Below are positions 6,921-14,545 of a stretch of 27,733 bases of DNA, piece after piece. The notes below the pieces were generated by a model. It was not told the DNA's origin. It saw only the letters and a program-made list of their open reading frames with translations, and did no database searches. The stretch is from a virus: the IMG/VR virus record IMGVR_UViG_3300040801_001886, positions 1 to 27,733 of that record, one strand, 5' to 3'. A program made the translations under genes and the position numbers. Every line of letters begins with the position of its first letter. Within the stretch, counting starts at the first letter, position 1.

Positions 6921-6935
6921 GTCTACAGTGTAGAC
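6921..6935. promoter_or_regulatory. Palindromic operator-like site
   Basis: GTCTACAGTGTAGAC is an inverted repeat with 6-base arms around AGT. Its core CTACAGTGTAG is the exact reverse complement of CTACACTGTAG at 7445-7455, at the other end of the non-coding region. It is two changes from the first half of each regulatory module (for example CTATAGGGTAG). A dimeric DNA-binding protein is the simplest explanation. Confidence 0.55.
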
Positions 6936-6947
6936 AACACTGGACGC

Positions 6948-6984
6948 GGGTCGCGTGGTCTCTATAGACTGCGCGGCCCTTTTT
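6948..6984 (+). terminator. Rho-independent terminator of the module-2 operon
   Basis: Arms 6948-6961 (GGGTCGCGTGGTCT) and 6966-6979 (AGACTGCGCGGCCC) pair over 14 positions with three G-U wobbles, around the loop CTAT. TTTTT follows at 6980-6984. It lies 35 bases after the last stop codon and separates the early/middle genes from the non-coding region. Confidence 0.9.
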
Positions 6985-7146
6985 GCATCCACCTACGACC
7001 TACCGTTCGAAAGGCATCGACGTTGCGCCGTCGTAAGTCCTTTAGTGGCCCAGGGTTCATCAGCACATCGACTACATCGACCGAAAACGTCGATGTTCCC
7101 CCACGCCACGCGCCAGGCCCCTATACGATGTGTGTATGTACATAGG

Positions 7147-7162
7147 TATATATATATATATA
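7147..7162. repeat. (TA)8 microsatellite
   Basis: Eight uninterrupted TA units lie inside the AT-rich segment 7120-7190, in an otherwise strongly GC-rich genome. This is the lowest-melting DNA in the window and a candidate unwinding element. Confidence 0.9.
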
Positions 7163-7270
7163 TTGATGAAGATGATGATGCTGATAGAGATGGGTAACCG
7201 TACGGACTTACGACTCGTGACCTCATCGCAACCTACCCCCGAAACATCGACCTCCCACTTCTGCCCCCTT

Positions 7271-7314
7271 CTGGGCTCCCTGGGGTCGCGCGCTGGGCTC
7301 CCTGGGGTCGCGCG
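7271..7314. repeat. 22-bp direct tandem repeat, two copies
   Basis: Two identical 22-base units (7271-7292 and 7293-7314) begin CTGGGCTCCC and end GGTCGCGCG. The perfect identity and lack of a spacer suggest either a recent slippage duplication or a protein-binding array. The CTGGG core recurs at 7409 and 7419. Confidence 0.92.
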
Positions 7315-7404
7315 CCGCGCCGCCGCCCTCGTGCCGCCGCTATTCGCCCCACAAAACGCCTCGCCGCTCCCGCCCCACTCCAAGGCCCTTCCGCCGACCG
7401 CGTC

Positions 7405-7424
7405 GATTCTGGGCGATTCTGGGC
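7405..7424. repeat. 10-bp direct tandem repeat, two copies
   Basis: GATTCTGGGC occurs twice in tandem (7405-7414 and 7415-7424). It shares TCTGGGC with the sequence at the start of the 22-bp repeat (7270 onward), so the two arrays may bind the same factor. Confidence 0.85.
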
Positions 7425-7444
7425 ACACTCCCGGCCCTTCGCCG

Positions 7445-7455
7445 CTACACTGTAG
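7445..7455. promoter_or_regulatory. Palindromic operator-like site before terS
   Basis: CTACACTGTAG has 5-base arms and is the reverse complement of the core at 6923-6933. It ends 4 bases before the AAGGAG ribosome-binding site of terS, so a bound protein could block transcription of the late genes. TACACT inside it might also serve as a poor -10 box. Confidence 0.5.
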
Positions 7456-7471
7456 ATAGAAGGAGCCGATG

Positions 7472-7981
7472 ATGGCCGATGACAAACCGGAACCGATTGA
7501 TAGTTCGACGTTCGTCCCCGCCTCGGTGGCGGGCGACCAGACCCTCGTCGCGTATCTCGAAGCCCTGTCCCAGACCGGCCGCGTGATGGAGTCCTGTCGC
7601 GCCGCGGGGTTCACCTGGGACCAGATGAACAAACATCGCCAACGGACGAAGGGGTTCGCCGATCTCGAAGACGCCGCGATGGAGGTCTATAGAGACACGC
7701 TCCGACGGGAAGTCCACCGTCGCGCGGTCGAGGGGATCGAGAAACCGGTCTATTACCGCGACCAGCGGATCGACCAGCCGGGCGAGTCGAAGGTGTTTTC
7801 CGACAAGCTCCTGGAGATGCTCGTGAAGCGGCACTGTCCCGAATTCCAGGAGAAAGTCCAGGTCGACCACAATGTCCGCGGCGGCGTCCTCGTCGTCGGC
7901 GGTACGATGGGGACGATCGAGAACTGGGCCACAAAACACGGAGGAACGATCGATGCCGAACGAGAAGAACCCGACGCCTGA
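7472..7981 (+). CDS. terS: Terminase small subunit
   Basis: TerS recognises the packaging site and hands DNA to the large subunit. The 169-residue product has an N-terminal helix-turn-helix (about residues 25-56, AYLEALSQTGRVMESCRAAG) and a middle helical section (DAAMEVYRDTLRREVHRRAV). It then has FSDKLLEMLVKRHCPEF (109-125), the pattern usual in small terminases ('SD-LL-LLK...PEF'), and a beta-rich oligomer/portal-binding tail. ATG 7472 is preferred over 7469 because AAGGAG then sits 6 bases away. Gene order (terL, portal, minor head and coat follow) supports the call. Confidence 0.8.
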   Translation: MADDKPEPIDSSTFVPASVAGDQTLVAYLEALSQTGRVMESCRAAGFTWDQMNKHRQRTKGFADLEDAAMEVYRDTLRREVHRRAVEGIEKPVYYRDQRIDQPGESKVFSDKLLEMLVKRHCPEFQEKVQVDHNVRGGVLVVGGTMGTIENWATKHGGTIDAEREEPDA

Positions 7982-8243
7982 CGAGATCTCCCTTCTGGAG
8001 GCCGCGTCGATGGACGAAATCATCGACGAACTGAAGAAGCGGTTCCCGAAGGGGTTCCTCCTGACCGCCGCCGGCCGATGTGAGTGCGGCCGGCCCGACT
8101 GTGACGACGGCGCGATCCGGTCCTTCTGCGGGGGTCACCCGGCTACGATCCTCGGACTCGCCGCCCTGGTCGAGGACGAAGTGAAGGACGCCTTCCGCGT
8201 GAAGATCGAGATCGACGTGGACGAACTGGAGGGCGAGGACTGA
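7953..8243 (+). CDS. Cys-rich small protein, 96 aa
   Basis: No function is recognised. The start at ATG 7953 is set by GGAGGAAC upstream and lies inside the end of terS (29-base overlap). Residues 1-38 are an acidic helix. Then comes CECGRPDCDDGAIRSFC, four cysteines in a C-x-C-x5-C-x8-C spacing that could bind zinc, and an acidic amphipathic C terminus (KIEIDVDELEGED). It is the first gene of the cassette between terS and terL and its stop overlaps the SPFH gene start (TGATG). Confidence 0.72.
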   Translation: MPNEKNPTPDEISLLEAASMDEIIDELKKRFPKGFLLTAAGRCECGRPDCDDGAIRSFCGGHPATILGLAALVEDEVKDAFRVKIEIDVDELEGED

Positions 8244-8800
8244 TGGAGGGTTTATTCGCCTGGGTCCAGCAACTCTGGGAGTTCCTCGTCTCCCTGATCC
8301 CGCATCTCGACCTGATGCAAGCGAACTATTCCGGGGTCAAGTTCAAAAGGGGCGGGAAGGTCGTCGAGATCAAACCCGGCCTGTTCTGGTACTGGCCCAT
8401 CGTGACGAACGTCCAATCCCTCCCGACCGCGAGACAGACGATGACCCTCGCCTCCCAGACCCTCCAGACCAAGGACGACTACACCGTGACCGCGTCCGCC
8501 GTGGTCGTCTACGAGGTCAACGACGTCCGGAAGGCGCTCGTCGACACCTGGGACGTCGAGGACACGATCTCCGACGTCGCCCTCCGGGCGGTCACTGTGG
8601 CGATCGCCTCCCGGGACTACGAGGCGGTCCGCGCGGCGATGGTCGGGGAGATTCCGACCGAGGTCAAGAATCGATGCAAGAAAGACCTTCGACAGTTCGG
8701 TATCCTTGTGAAAGACGCCTTCCTGTCGGACTGCGCGTCGACGACCGCCTACCGTCTCATGGGAGACGGGGCCGTTCTGCCAACGGGGGAGCCAGACTAG
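8243..8800 (+). CDS. SPFH/band 7 domain membrane protein, 185 aa
   Basis: This is a minimal member of the stomatin/prohibitin/flotillin/HflKC superfamily, which forms membrane-bound cages or scaffolds and often controls membrane proteases. A hydrophobic N-terminal helix (about residues 4-20, LFAWVQQLWEFLVSLIP) anchors it. GVKFKRGGKVVEIKPGLFWY (31-50) is the classic opening of the domain. LQTKDDYTVTASAVVVYEVND (74-94) is the 'T-K-D-x-x-x-V' strand pair, followed by VEDTISDVALRAVTVAIASR and a closing helix with FGILVKDAFLSD (152-163). The long C-terminal coiled coil of flotillins and HflK is absent. TGATG couples it to the upstream gene, and the secreted protease follows after 22 bases. It is rare next to phage packaging genes. 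Confidence 0.85.
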   Translation: MEGLFAWVQQLWEFLVSLIPHLDLMQANYSGVKFKRGGKVVEIKPGLFWYWPIVTNVQSLPTARQTMTLASQTLQTKDDYTVTASAVVVYEVNDVRKALVDTWDVEDTISDVALRAVTVAIASRDYEAVRAAMVGEIPTEVKNRCKKDLRQFGILVKDAFLSDCASTTAYRLMGDGAVLPTGEPD

Positions 8801-8822
8801 GGCCGAAACGAAAGGGGGCGCG

Positions 8823-9506
8823 ATGCGCCCGATCGTAACATTCGCCCTCGTGGCCGTCGTGATGGTTCTCGGGGTCCCGTACCTCGACAGCGTCGGCTCG
8901 GAGCCCCAGATCCACACTCTGGAGCGCGTGATCTTCCGCGACGTCGCGCCGGACGAACCGGCCTGGGACGAGATCTCGAACTCCTGGCTCCTCGAATTCG
9001 GGAACGGCTCCGGGACCGCCTGGCCGGTCGATTGCATCGACACTGGGCGCGGGTTCTACGAGATCCGGTTCGTGACCGCGGGACACTGTGTCGACCACGC
9101 CTCCCCGTTCCAGGCGTCCGGCCCCGAAGGGGGATGGGCCGCCGGCCCGGCCGGTTCCTTCCGCCGCCACTCCGAACTTGACCTCGCGGTCGTCACCCTC
9201 TACAGTCAACGACCTGTCGCCGTTCGGCGACTCGCAACCGAGATGCCGTCGACCGGCGACAAGCTCTACCTGTCGAGCTACCCGACCGGGACCGGCCCGT
9301 TCATCACCGAAGGATACTACAGCGGCGACAACCGATCGACCGCGCAAGGCTATCCCGGGTCGAGCGGCGGCCCTGTCTCCCTGGCGGACGGTTCCGTCGT
9401 GGGCATCCTGGTCTCGGGTCGCGGGAACGGATTCGACTTCGTCACCTTCGCGACCTACCTCGTTCTCCTCCCTGACCTTCACGAATGGATTTACGCCGAT
9501 GCCTGA
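8823..9506 (+). CDS. Secreted trypsin-like (S1/chymotrypsin-fold) serine protease
   Basis: The 227-residue protein has an N-terminal hydrophobic signal or anchor (residues 4-19, IVTFALVAVVMVLGV) and a complete-looking catalytic triad. His88 lies in VTAGHCV, Asp120 in ELDLAVV and Ser181 in YPGSSGGPV. Cys71 and Cys89 could form the usual disulfide beside the histidine. This layout matches exported trypsin-fold proteases (V8/DegP-like) without a PDZ domain. It should act outside the cytoplasm or at the membrane face. AAAGGGGG precedes ATG 8823. The SPFH gene upstream and a membrane coiled-coil gene downstream suggest a joint envelope role. Head-maturation proteases are cytosolic and unrelated, so that reading is unlikely. 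Confidence 0.85.
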   Translation: MRPIVTFALVAVVMVLGVPYLDSVGSEPQIHTLERVIFRDVAPDEPAWDEISNSWLLEFGNGSGTAWPVDCIDTGRGFYEIRFVTAGHCVDHASPFQASGPEGGWAAGPAGSFRRHSELDLAVVTLYSQRPVAVRRLATEMPSTGDKLYLSSYPTGTGPFITEGYYSGDNRSTAQGYPGSSGGPVSLADGSVVGILVSGRGNGFDFVTFATYLVLLPDLHEWIYADA

Positions 9507-9789
9507 AACCCATCCGGACCAGTCCGCTCGTATCCTCGATGCTGTGTTCAAGGTCGCGACCGGTCTCATCCTTCTCGCGGTAGGATGGGTCGCGAACGAA
9601 CTGAACGATCTCCGCGCCGATCACGCCGCCCTCGATGCGAGGGTTCGCGTGATCGAGTCGACCTCCTACTCCCCGTCCGACGCCCTGGAGGCCGAACGAC
9701 GGGTCGACCGGCGGATCGACGTCCTGGAGAGTGAACTCCGCGTGATGCGCGAGATCCTCGAACGAATCGAAGAGGGCCTGAAGCAGTGA
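9499..9789 (+). CDS. Membrane-anchored coiled-coil protein, 96 aa
   Basis: ATG 9499 overlaps the protease stop by 8 bases. Residues 12-34 form one transmembrane helix (AVFKVATGLILLAVGWVANE). It is followed by an uninterrupted charged coiled coil (35-95, with ERRVDRRIDVLESELRVMRE). The order 'TM then coiled coil' resembles XhlA-type holin accessory proteins or an i-spanin, but the orientation and partner are unknown. It completes the SPFH-protease cassette, and its stop overlaps the terL GTG. Confidence 0.75.
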   Translation: MPETHPDQSARILDAVFKVATGLILLAVGWVANELNDLRADHAALDARVRVIESTSYSPSDALEAERRVDRRIDVLESELRVMREILERIEEGLKQ

Positions 9790-11306
9790 CCGAAGACCTC
9801 GTCCTCGACTGGAGGGTTCACGACGAAGAGATGCGCGCCGTCCTGATCGACCGGGACGGCGAGATCGATTCCTTCCCGGCCTGGGCTCCTATGCCCGGGT
9901 CCCAGGCGGCGTTCCTGGAGTGCCCTGTCTTCGAGGTCCTCTACGAGGGGACGCGAGGCCCAGGGAAGACGGACGCCCTCCTGATGGACTTCGCCCAACA
10001 CGTCGGCCGCGGATACGGCGCCGACTGGCGGGGGATTCTCTTCCGGAAGACCTACAAGCAACTCGTGGACGTAGTCGCGAAGTCGAAGAAGTGGTTCGCG
10101 CGGATCTTCCCTCACGCGACGTTCAACGAATCGAACATGACCTGGACCTGGCCGACCGGGGAACAACTCCTCCTCCGGTACATGGAACGCCCGTCCGACT
10201 ACGATAACTACCACGGCCACGCCTACCCCTGGATCGGGTTCGAGGAACTCACGACCTGGTCCTCCCCCGACTGCTACGTCGTGATGATGTCCTGTTGCCG
10301 ATCGACCCGGCCCGGGATGCCTCGGAAGTACCGCGCGACGACGAACCCATACGGCGTCGGTCACAACTGGGTCAAGACCCGGTTCGGACTCCCCGTCCCC
10401 GAGACCCGGATGGTCGGCGAGATCATCGCCGGCGAGGGCGAGACCCGGGACGAGCGGATGCGGAACGCCCGCGTCGCGATCCGGGGGCGCCTGGCCGAGA
10501 ATATCGTCCTCCTCCACGCCGACCCCGACTACCCGAACAAGCTCCGACAGGCGGCGCGGAACCCCTCCGAACTGGCGGCCTGGCTCGACGGCTCCTGGGA
10601 CATCACCGCCGGCGGGATGTTCGACGACATCTGGGACCCGAAGATCCACGTCGTCGAACGGTTCCCGATCCCGAAGTCCTGGAAGATCGACCGGACCTTC
10701 GACTGGGGAAGCTCGAAGCCCTGGAGCGTCGGATTCTGGGCCGAAAGCGACGGGTCGACTGTAGAATACAAAGGCCGGACGATCCAGACTGTTCGAGGCG
10801 ACCTGTTCCGGGTCGCCGAACTCTATGGATGGACCGGCGTCCCGAACGAGGGAACGAAGGAGACCGCGCGGCAGATCGCCCGCAAGATCCGCAAGGCCGA
10901 AGAAAAGCTCTTCCCGAAGCGGAAGGTCAAGGCCGGCCCGGCGGACTCCTCGATCTTCTCGGTCGAGAACGACAACGACATCTCGCGGGATATGGCTCAG
11001 GAGAAGATCCGATGGGTCCCCGCGGACAAGCGGCCCGGTTCGAGGAAGCTCGGATGGGAGAAGATCCGCGAACTCCTGATGTCGGCGAAGCCCAACGAGG
11101 ACGGGACCCCGCGCGAAGAGCCCGGGATTTTCGTCTTCACGAACTGCCGGCAGTTCATCCGGACCGTTCCGGTTCTGCCGCGAGACGACAAGGACCTAGA
11201 CGACGTGAACACGGACGCGGAAGACCACATCGCGGACGAAGTCCGCTACAAGGTGTTCAACCGCAAGACCGGGGCCGCGTCGGCTAAAGAAATCCGAGGA
11301 CGCTGA
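9786..11306 (+). CDS. terL: Terminase large subunit
   Basis: TerL is the ATP-driven DNA packaging motor and headful or site-specific nuclease. In the 506-residue product the ATPase has Walker A GTRGPGKT (55-62) and Walker B PWIGFEE (148-154, Glu153/154 catalytic). The RNase H-like nuclease shows DWGSSKPWSV (306-315), GPADSSI (384-390) with Asp387, and a closing acidic patch TDAEDHIADEVRY (477-489). The start is GTG 9786, overlapping the preceding stop (GTGA). The length is within the usual range. It is separated from terS by four intervening genes, which is uncommon. Confidence 0.95.
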   Translation: MTEDLVLDWRVHDEEMRAVLIDRDGEIDSFPAWAPMPGSQAAFLECPVFEVLYEGTRGPGKTDALLMDFAQHVGRGYGADWRGILFRKTYKQLVDVVAKSKKWFARIFPHATFNESNMTWTWPTGEQLLLRYMERPSDYDNYHGHAYPWIGFEELTTWSSPDCYVVMMSCCRSTRPGMPRKYRATTNPYGVGHNWVKTRFGLPVPETRMVGEIIAGEGETRDERMRNARVAIRGRLAENIVLLHADPDYPNKLRQAARNPSELAAWLDGSWDITAGGMFDDIWDPKIHVVERFPIPKSWKIDRTFDWGSSKPWSVGFWAESDGSTVEYKGRTIQTVRGDLFRVAELYGWTGVPNEGTKETARQIARKIRKAEEKLFPKRKVKAGPADSSIFSVENDNDISRDMAQEKIRWVPADKRPGSRKLGWEKIRELLMSAKPNEDGTPREEPGIFVFTNCRQFIRTVPVLPRDDKDLDDVNTDAEDHIADEVRYKVFNRKTGAASAKEIRGR

Positions 11307-12778
11307 TGCCTGTCGATTCAAGACATCCCCAGTTCGAAGCGAACATGAAGAAGTGGGAGATGGTTCGCGATGCCCTCGACGGCGAAGACGTCGTGAAGGG
11401 GAAGAACCAGAAGTATCTCCCCATCCCTCCCGGGATGTCGCCCGGCCTGAACGAGGTCATCGAGAATGGGAAGCGGACGACCGGCGACCGCTACCACTTC
11501 TACCTCCAGTTCGCGGAGTTCCCCGAGATCGTCGCCGCCGCGGTGAACGGGTTTCAGGGGATCATCCACGAGAAGGCCCCGACGATCAACCTCCCCGAGT
11601 CGATGGAGTACCTCCGCGAGGACGCCACGCCCGAAGGCGCGCCCCTCGAAGTCCTCTGGCAAGCGATGACGCGCGAGATCCTCCAGACCGGACGGATCGC
11701 CCTTGTTTGCGATGTCAACGACCTGAACGACCAGATCCGAATCGCCCCCTACGTTACCGAAGCCCTCATCAACTGGCGCCTCCAGGCGGCCCGCGACGGC
11801 GGGAATCCGGACTTCGTCGTCCTGAACGAGACTCGAACGATCGAGGACCCGGACGACCCCTTCCGAACGAAGGATCAGGACGTCTACCGGGAACTCCGGA
11901 TGGTCGACGGGAACTACGCCGTCCGGACCTGGGCGACCCCAGTCAACGGCGGGAAGGCCGAGATCGAGGAAGACTTCGTCCCGGTCCTCCGGTTCGGTTC
12001 CGGCCTCGAAGCGGTCCCGATCACGGTCATCAACGCGACGGACACGGGGTTCGCCTACGGACCCATCCCGATCATGCCGATGGTTCGACGCGCGTTCTCG
12101 ATCTACCGACTCACGGCGGACTACCGCCGCGCCCTCTACATCAAGGGGGACCCGCAACCGTACATCACCGGGATCGACCCCGATGACGCGCCGACCGCGA
12201 TCGGCGGACAGGCAATCTGGGCGTTCGACTCCTCGGACGTCCGCGTCGGATACCTGGACGTCGACGGGAAGGGCATCCCACTCACGAAGGAAGCCCTCGA
12301 TGCTGAATACGAGCGATTCCACGACGAAGGCGGGAAGCTCCTGTCCGACAGCGACCGCGGGGCGGAGTCCGGAGAAGCCCTCCGCCGACGCGCCGCGTCG
12401 AAACAGGTCACGCTAAAGGGCATCGTGATGAACGCCGCGGACGGTCTCCAGGACGTCCTCCGGAAGATCGCCGACCTCCTCGGGGCCGACCCCGAGGCCG
12501 TCGAGTTCATCCCCGACCTCGACTTCTCGGAGCCGACGATGACCGGCGAGGAACTGATGAAGCTCATCACCTCGAAGAACTCCGGCGCGAAGCTCTCCCA
12601 CCGGTCGATCCACGAACTCGCCCGCCGCGGCGGCCTGACCGAACTCTCCTACGAGGAAGAACTCGAAGAGATCGAGGATGAGCCCGAGGAGATGCCGCTC
12701 CCGGAATCAATCGGATTCGGTGAAGATGAGCCGGATCAACCCGAGGAGGATGAGGAAGACGAGGGGGCCGACGAGTGA
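11306..12778 (+). CDS. Portal protein, DUF4055 type
   Basis: The dodecameric portal forms the DNA entry vertex and docks TerL. The N terminus HPQFEANMKKWEMVRDALDG (7-26) followed by GEDVVKGKNQKYLPIPPG matches the DUF4055 phage portal family. RYHFYLQFAEFPEIVAAAVN and IHEKAPTINLPE continue its characteristic opening. The middle contains the wing/stem region, and the last about 40 residues are very acidic (GEDEPDQPEEDEEDEGADE). TGATG joins it to terL. The length of 490 is normal. Confidence 0.9.
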   Translation: MPVDSRHPQFEANMKKWEMVRDALDGEDVVKGKNQKYLPIPPGMSPGLNEVIENGKRTTGDRYHFYLQFAEFPEIVAAAVNGFQGIIHEKAPTINLPESMEYLREDATPEGAPLEVLWQAMTREILQTGRIALVCDVNDLNDQIRIAPYVTEALINWRLQAARDGGNPDFVVLNETRTIEDPDDPFRTKDQDVYRELRMVDGNYAVRTWATPVNGGKAEIEEDFVPVLRFGSGLEAVPITVINATDTGFAYGPIPIMPMVRRAFSIYRLTADYRRALYIKGDPQPYITGIDPDDAPTAIGGQAIWAFDSSDVRVGYLDVDGKGIPLTKEALDAEYERFHDEGGKLLSDSDRGAESGEALRRRAASKQVTLKGIVMNAADGLQDVLRKIADLLGADPEAVEFIPDLDFSEPTMTGEELMKLITSKNSGAKLSHRSIHELARRGGLTELSYEEELEEIEDEPEEMPLPESIGFGEDEPDQPEEDEEDEGADE

Positions 12779-13314
12779 TCGTCTACCTTCTGTCCTCCCC
12801 ATCGGGGAAGAACTACGTCGGCATCGCCCACGACCTACCGAGGCGACTTCGAGAACACAAGGCGCGGGGACACGCCCTCCACGCGGCCATCTCGAAGTAC
12901 GGGATCGAGAACTTCGCGACCTACGTCCTCCACGAGGTCGACTCCTGGGAGGAGGCGGCCAGACTCGAACGCGAGGAGATCGCCGCCCGAGACACGATCG
13001 CGCCGAACGGTTACAACCTGACCGAGGGCGGGGATGGCCGATACGGCGAGGTCCACTCCGAGGCGATCCGCCGATCCTGGGAGGACCCCGAGGTCCGCGA
13101 CCGACGACTCGCCGGACAGCGGAAGGTCCGCCATCTCCTCCAGGAGAACGGACGGCGACAGGGACTCCGGAATCGGAAACTCTCCCGGGACCAGGTCGAC
13201 GAGATCCGTCGATTCCCGAAGACCCAGGTCGAACTCGCGGCGGAGTTCGGAGTCTCCCAGTCGACCATCTCGAACGTCCAGAAAGGCGTAACCTATGGCG
13301 ACAATAAACGATAG
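12775..13314 (+). CDS. GIY-YIG endonuclease with C-terminal HTH
   Basis: The 179-residue product opens with a GIY-YIG nuclease core: VYLL (3-6) and YVG (14-16) stand for the two signature strands. Arg24 and the Glu pair at 66-67 are at the usual catalytic positions, and NGYNLTEGGDG (78-88) is the family's typical follow-on loop. A basic linker leads to a helix-turn-helix (about 155-175, VELAAEFGVSQSTISNV), a DNA-binding domain common in homing endonucleases. It overlaps both neighbours: the GTG start lies in the portal stop (GTGA) and its last 20 bases hold the MuF start and ribosome-binding site. It therefore looks long settled in the operon. It could act in homing, packaging or exclusion of rivals. 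Confidence 0.88.
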   Translation: MIVYLLSSPSGKNYVGIAHDLPRRLREHKARGHALHAAISKYGIENFATYVLHEVDSWEEAARLEREEIAARDTIAPNGYNLTEGGDGRYGEVHSEAIRRSWEDPEVRDRRLAGQRKVRHLLQENGRRQGLRNRKLSRDQVDEIRRFPKTQVELAAEFGVSQSTISNVQKGVTYGDNKR

Positions 13315-14545
13315 GTACGCCGATGAACTCATCCGCCATGCGATCGAACTCGAACGCTACAAAAACGGGGCCGCCGCCCGCGCGATCGAGATCCTGAACG
13401 AGGTCGAGGAAGACCTGGAGGATCTGATCCGCCGCCGGATGCGGCGTCTGACCCCTGGCCGGTTCGACGCCCAGGCAAAACGCCTCGAACAATTCCTGAA
13501 GGCCGTCCGCGACCAACGCGCCGCGGTCCATCTCGCGATGCGGAAGGCCGTCCGCGGGGAACTCCTCGAACTGTCGGCCGACGAGGTCGCCTTCCATCAG
13601 AACGCCTTCGTCCGCGCCGCCCAGATCGACGACCTCGCCCTCGTGGCGCCGGTCGCCCGCGCCGTCCGCCAGGCGGTCACGGGGAAGCCCTTCCTGGGCC
13701 AGACCCTCCAGGGATGGTTCCAGGGTCTCGAACAGGCGGACTACCGGCGCCTCGAATCGGCGATCCGGACCGGGTTCATCGAAGGCGAGACGGTCGACCA
13801 GATGGTCCGCCGCGTCCGGGGGACCAGGGCGAACGGATTCCGCGACGGCGTCCTCCAGGTCACCCGGCGACAGGCGGAGACCGTGGTCCGGACCGGCGTC
13901 CAACACGCCGCGAACCAGGCGCGACAGGAACTCTTCCGCGAGAACGCGGACATCATCCAGTACGAGAAATGGATGGCGACCCTCGACGGCCGGACTACGC
14001 TCCTTTGCGCCGGCCGCGACGGGAAGATCTCCCCGACCGACGGATCGGCGGACGTCCCGCCCGAACTGGGCGAACCCCTCGATCCTCCGGGGGCCAGGCC
14101 GCCGGCCCATCCGAACTGCCGGTCCCTGATGGTCGCCGTGATCTCCCCCGAAGGACTGATCGGGAACCGCCCGTTCGTCGTCGACACTTCGAGACCCCAG
14201 GCCCGCGAAGTCCGGTTCCGGACCCTCGCCCGGGAGAAGGCCGGTTCTAAATGGTCTGACCTTTCGGAAACGCAACGCCGACGACTCATCAAGGCGGAGC
14301 GGTCGACCTGGGCTCGCGAACGAGTGGGCCAGGTCCCGGCCGAGACGACCTACGACCAGTTCCTCCGGCGGCAGAATGCCGGATTCCAGGACGAGGTCCT
14401 GGGCCGGACCAGGGGCGCCCTCTTCCGGCGCGGAAAACTTTCGGTTGATAGATTCACCGACAGAACCGGGAGACGCTACACTTTGGATGAGCTACGTCGC
14501 CGCGAGCCCCAGGCGTTCGAGGCGGCAAACATAACCCAGGAGTGA
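13295..14545 (+). CDS. Minor head protein, SPP1 gp7/MuF-like
   Basis: MuF-type proteins sit at the portal and help head assembly and DNA ejection. The 416-residue product has a helical N-terminal half, then the conserved segment ETVVRTGVQHAANQARQELF (195-214), WMATLDGRTTLLCAGRDG (226-243) and PPAHPNCRS (269-277), the last two being the hallmark. A 130-residue C-terminal extension follows, with no recognised toxin motif. AGAAAGG at the end of the endonuclease gene provides its ribosome-binding site. Gene order fits: portal before, scaffold and coat after. Confidence 0.9.
   Translation: MATINDRYADELIRHAIELERYKNGAAARAIEILNEVEEDLEDLIRRRMRRLTPGRFDAQAKRLEQFLKAVRDQRAAVHLAMRKAVRGELLELSADEVAFHQNAFVRAAQIDDLALVAPVARAVRQAVTGKPFLGQTLQGWFQGLEQADYRRLESAIRTGFIEGETVDQMVRRVRGTRANGFRDGVLQVTRRQAETVVRTGVQHAANQARQELFRENADIIQYEKWMATLDGRTTLLCAGRDGKISPTDGSADVPPELGEPLDPPGARPPAHPNCRSLMVAVISPEGLIGNRPFVVDTSRPQAREVRFRTLAREKAGSKWSDLSETQRRRLIKAERSTWARERVGQVPAETTYDQFLRRQNAGFQDEVLGRTRGALFRRGKLSVDRFTDRTGRRYTLDELRRREPQAFEAANITQE

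Larger units (their letters stand above)
6985..7444. other. 460-bp non-coding region, candidate origin or packaging site
   Basis: No convincing gene lies here on either strand: candidate frames are made of simple repeats or mirror terS. The contents are: CATCGAC at 7015, 7066, 7075 and 7245, with its inverse at 7089; the palindrome TATGTACATA at 7135-7144; a (TA)8 tract at 7147-7162 followed by a GAT-rich run to about 7190; the palindrome CCGTACGG at 7198-7205; a C-rich stretch; and two direct tandem repeats (7271-7314, 7405-7424). It sits between replication genes and terS. An AT-rich unwinding element with flanking repeats suggests a replication origin; adjacency to terS suggests a pac/cos site. 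The sequence does not decide between them. Confidence 0.5.

Noticed and set aside
6962-6967. CTATAG as another copy of the regulatory hexamer
   Set aside because: It covers the loop and first stem bases of the terminator at 6948-6984, which explains it; the second hexamer and upstream block are absent.
7271-7314. CRISPR array
   Set aside because: The two 22-base repeats are directly adjacent with no spacer.
7130-7459. Plus-strand frame inside the non-coding region
   Set aside because: It is composed of TA and GAT repeats, then Pro/Ala-rich text from the C-rich stretch, with codon use unlike neighbouring genes.
7072-7632. Minus-strand frame across the non-coding region into terS
   Set aside because: It includes IYIYIYL from the (TA)8 tract and the reverse of terS, with no start signal.
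8823-9506. Head maturation protease
   Set aside because: The protein has an export signal and a trypsin-type triad. Head maturation proteases are of other folds (ClpP-like or herpes assemblin-like), cytosolic, and normally follow the portal gene.
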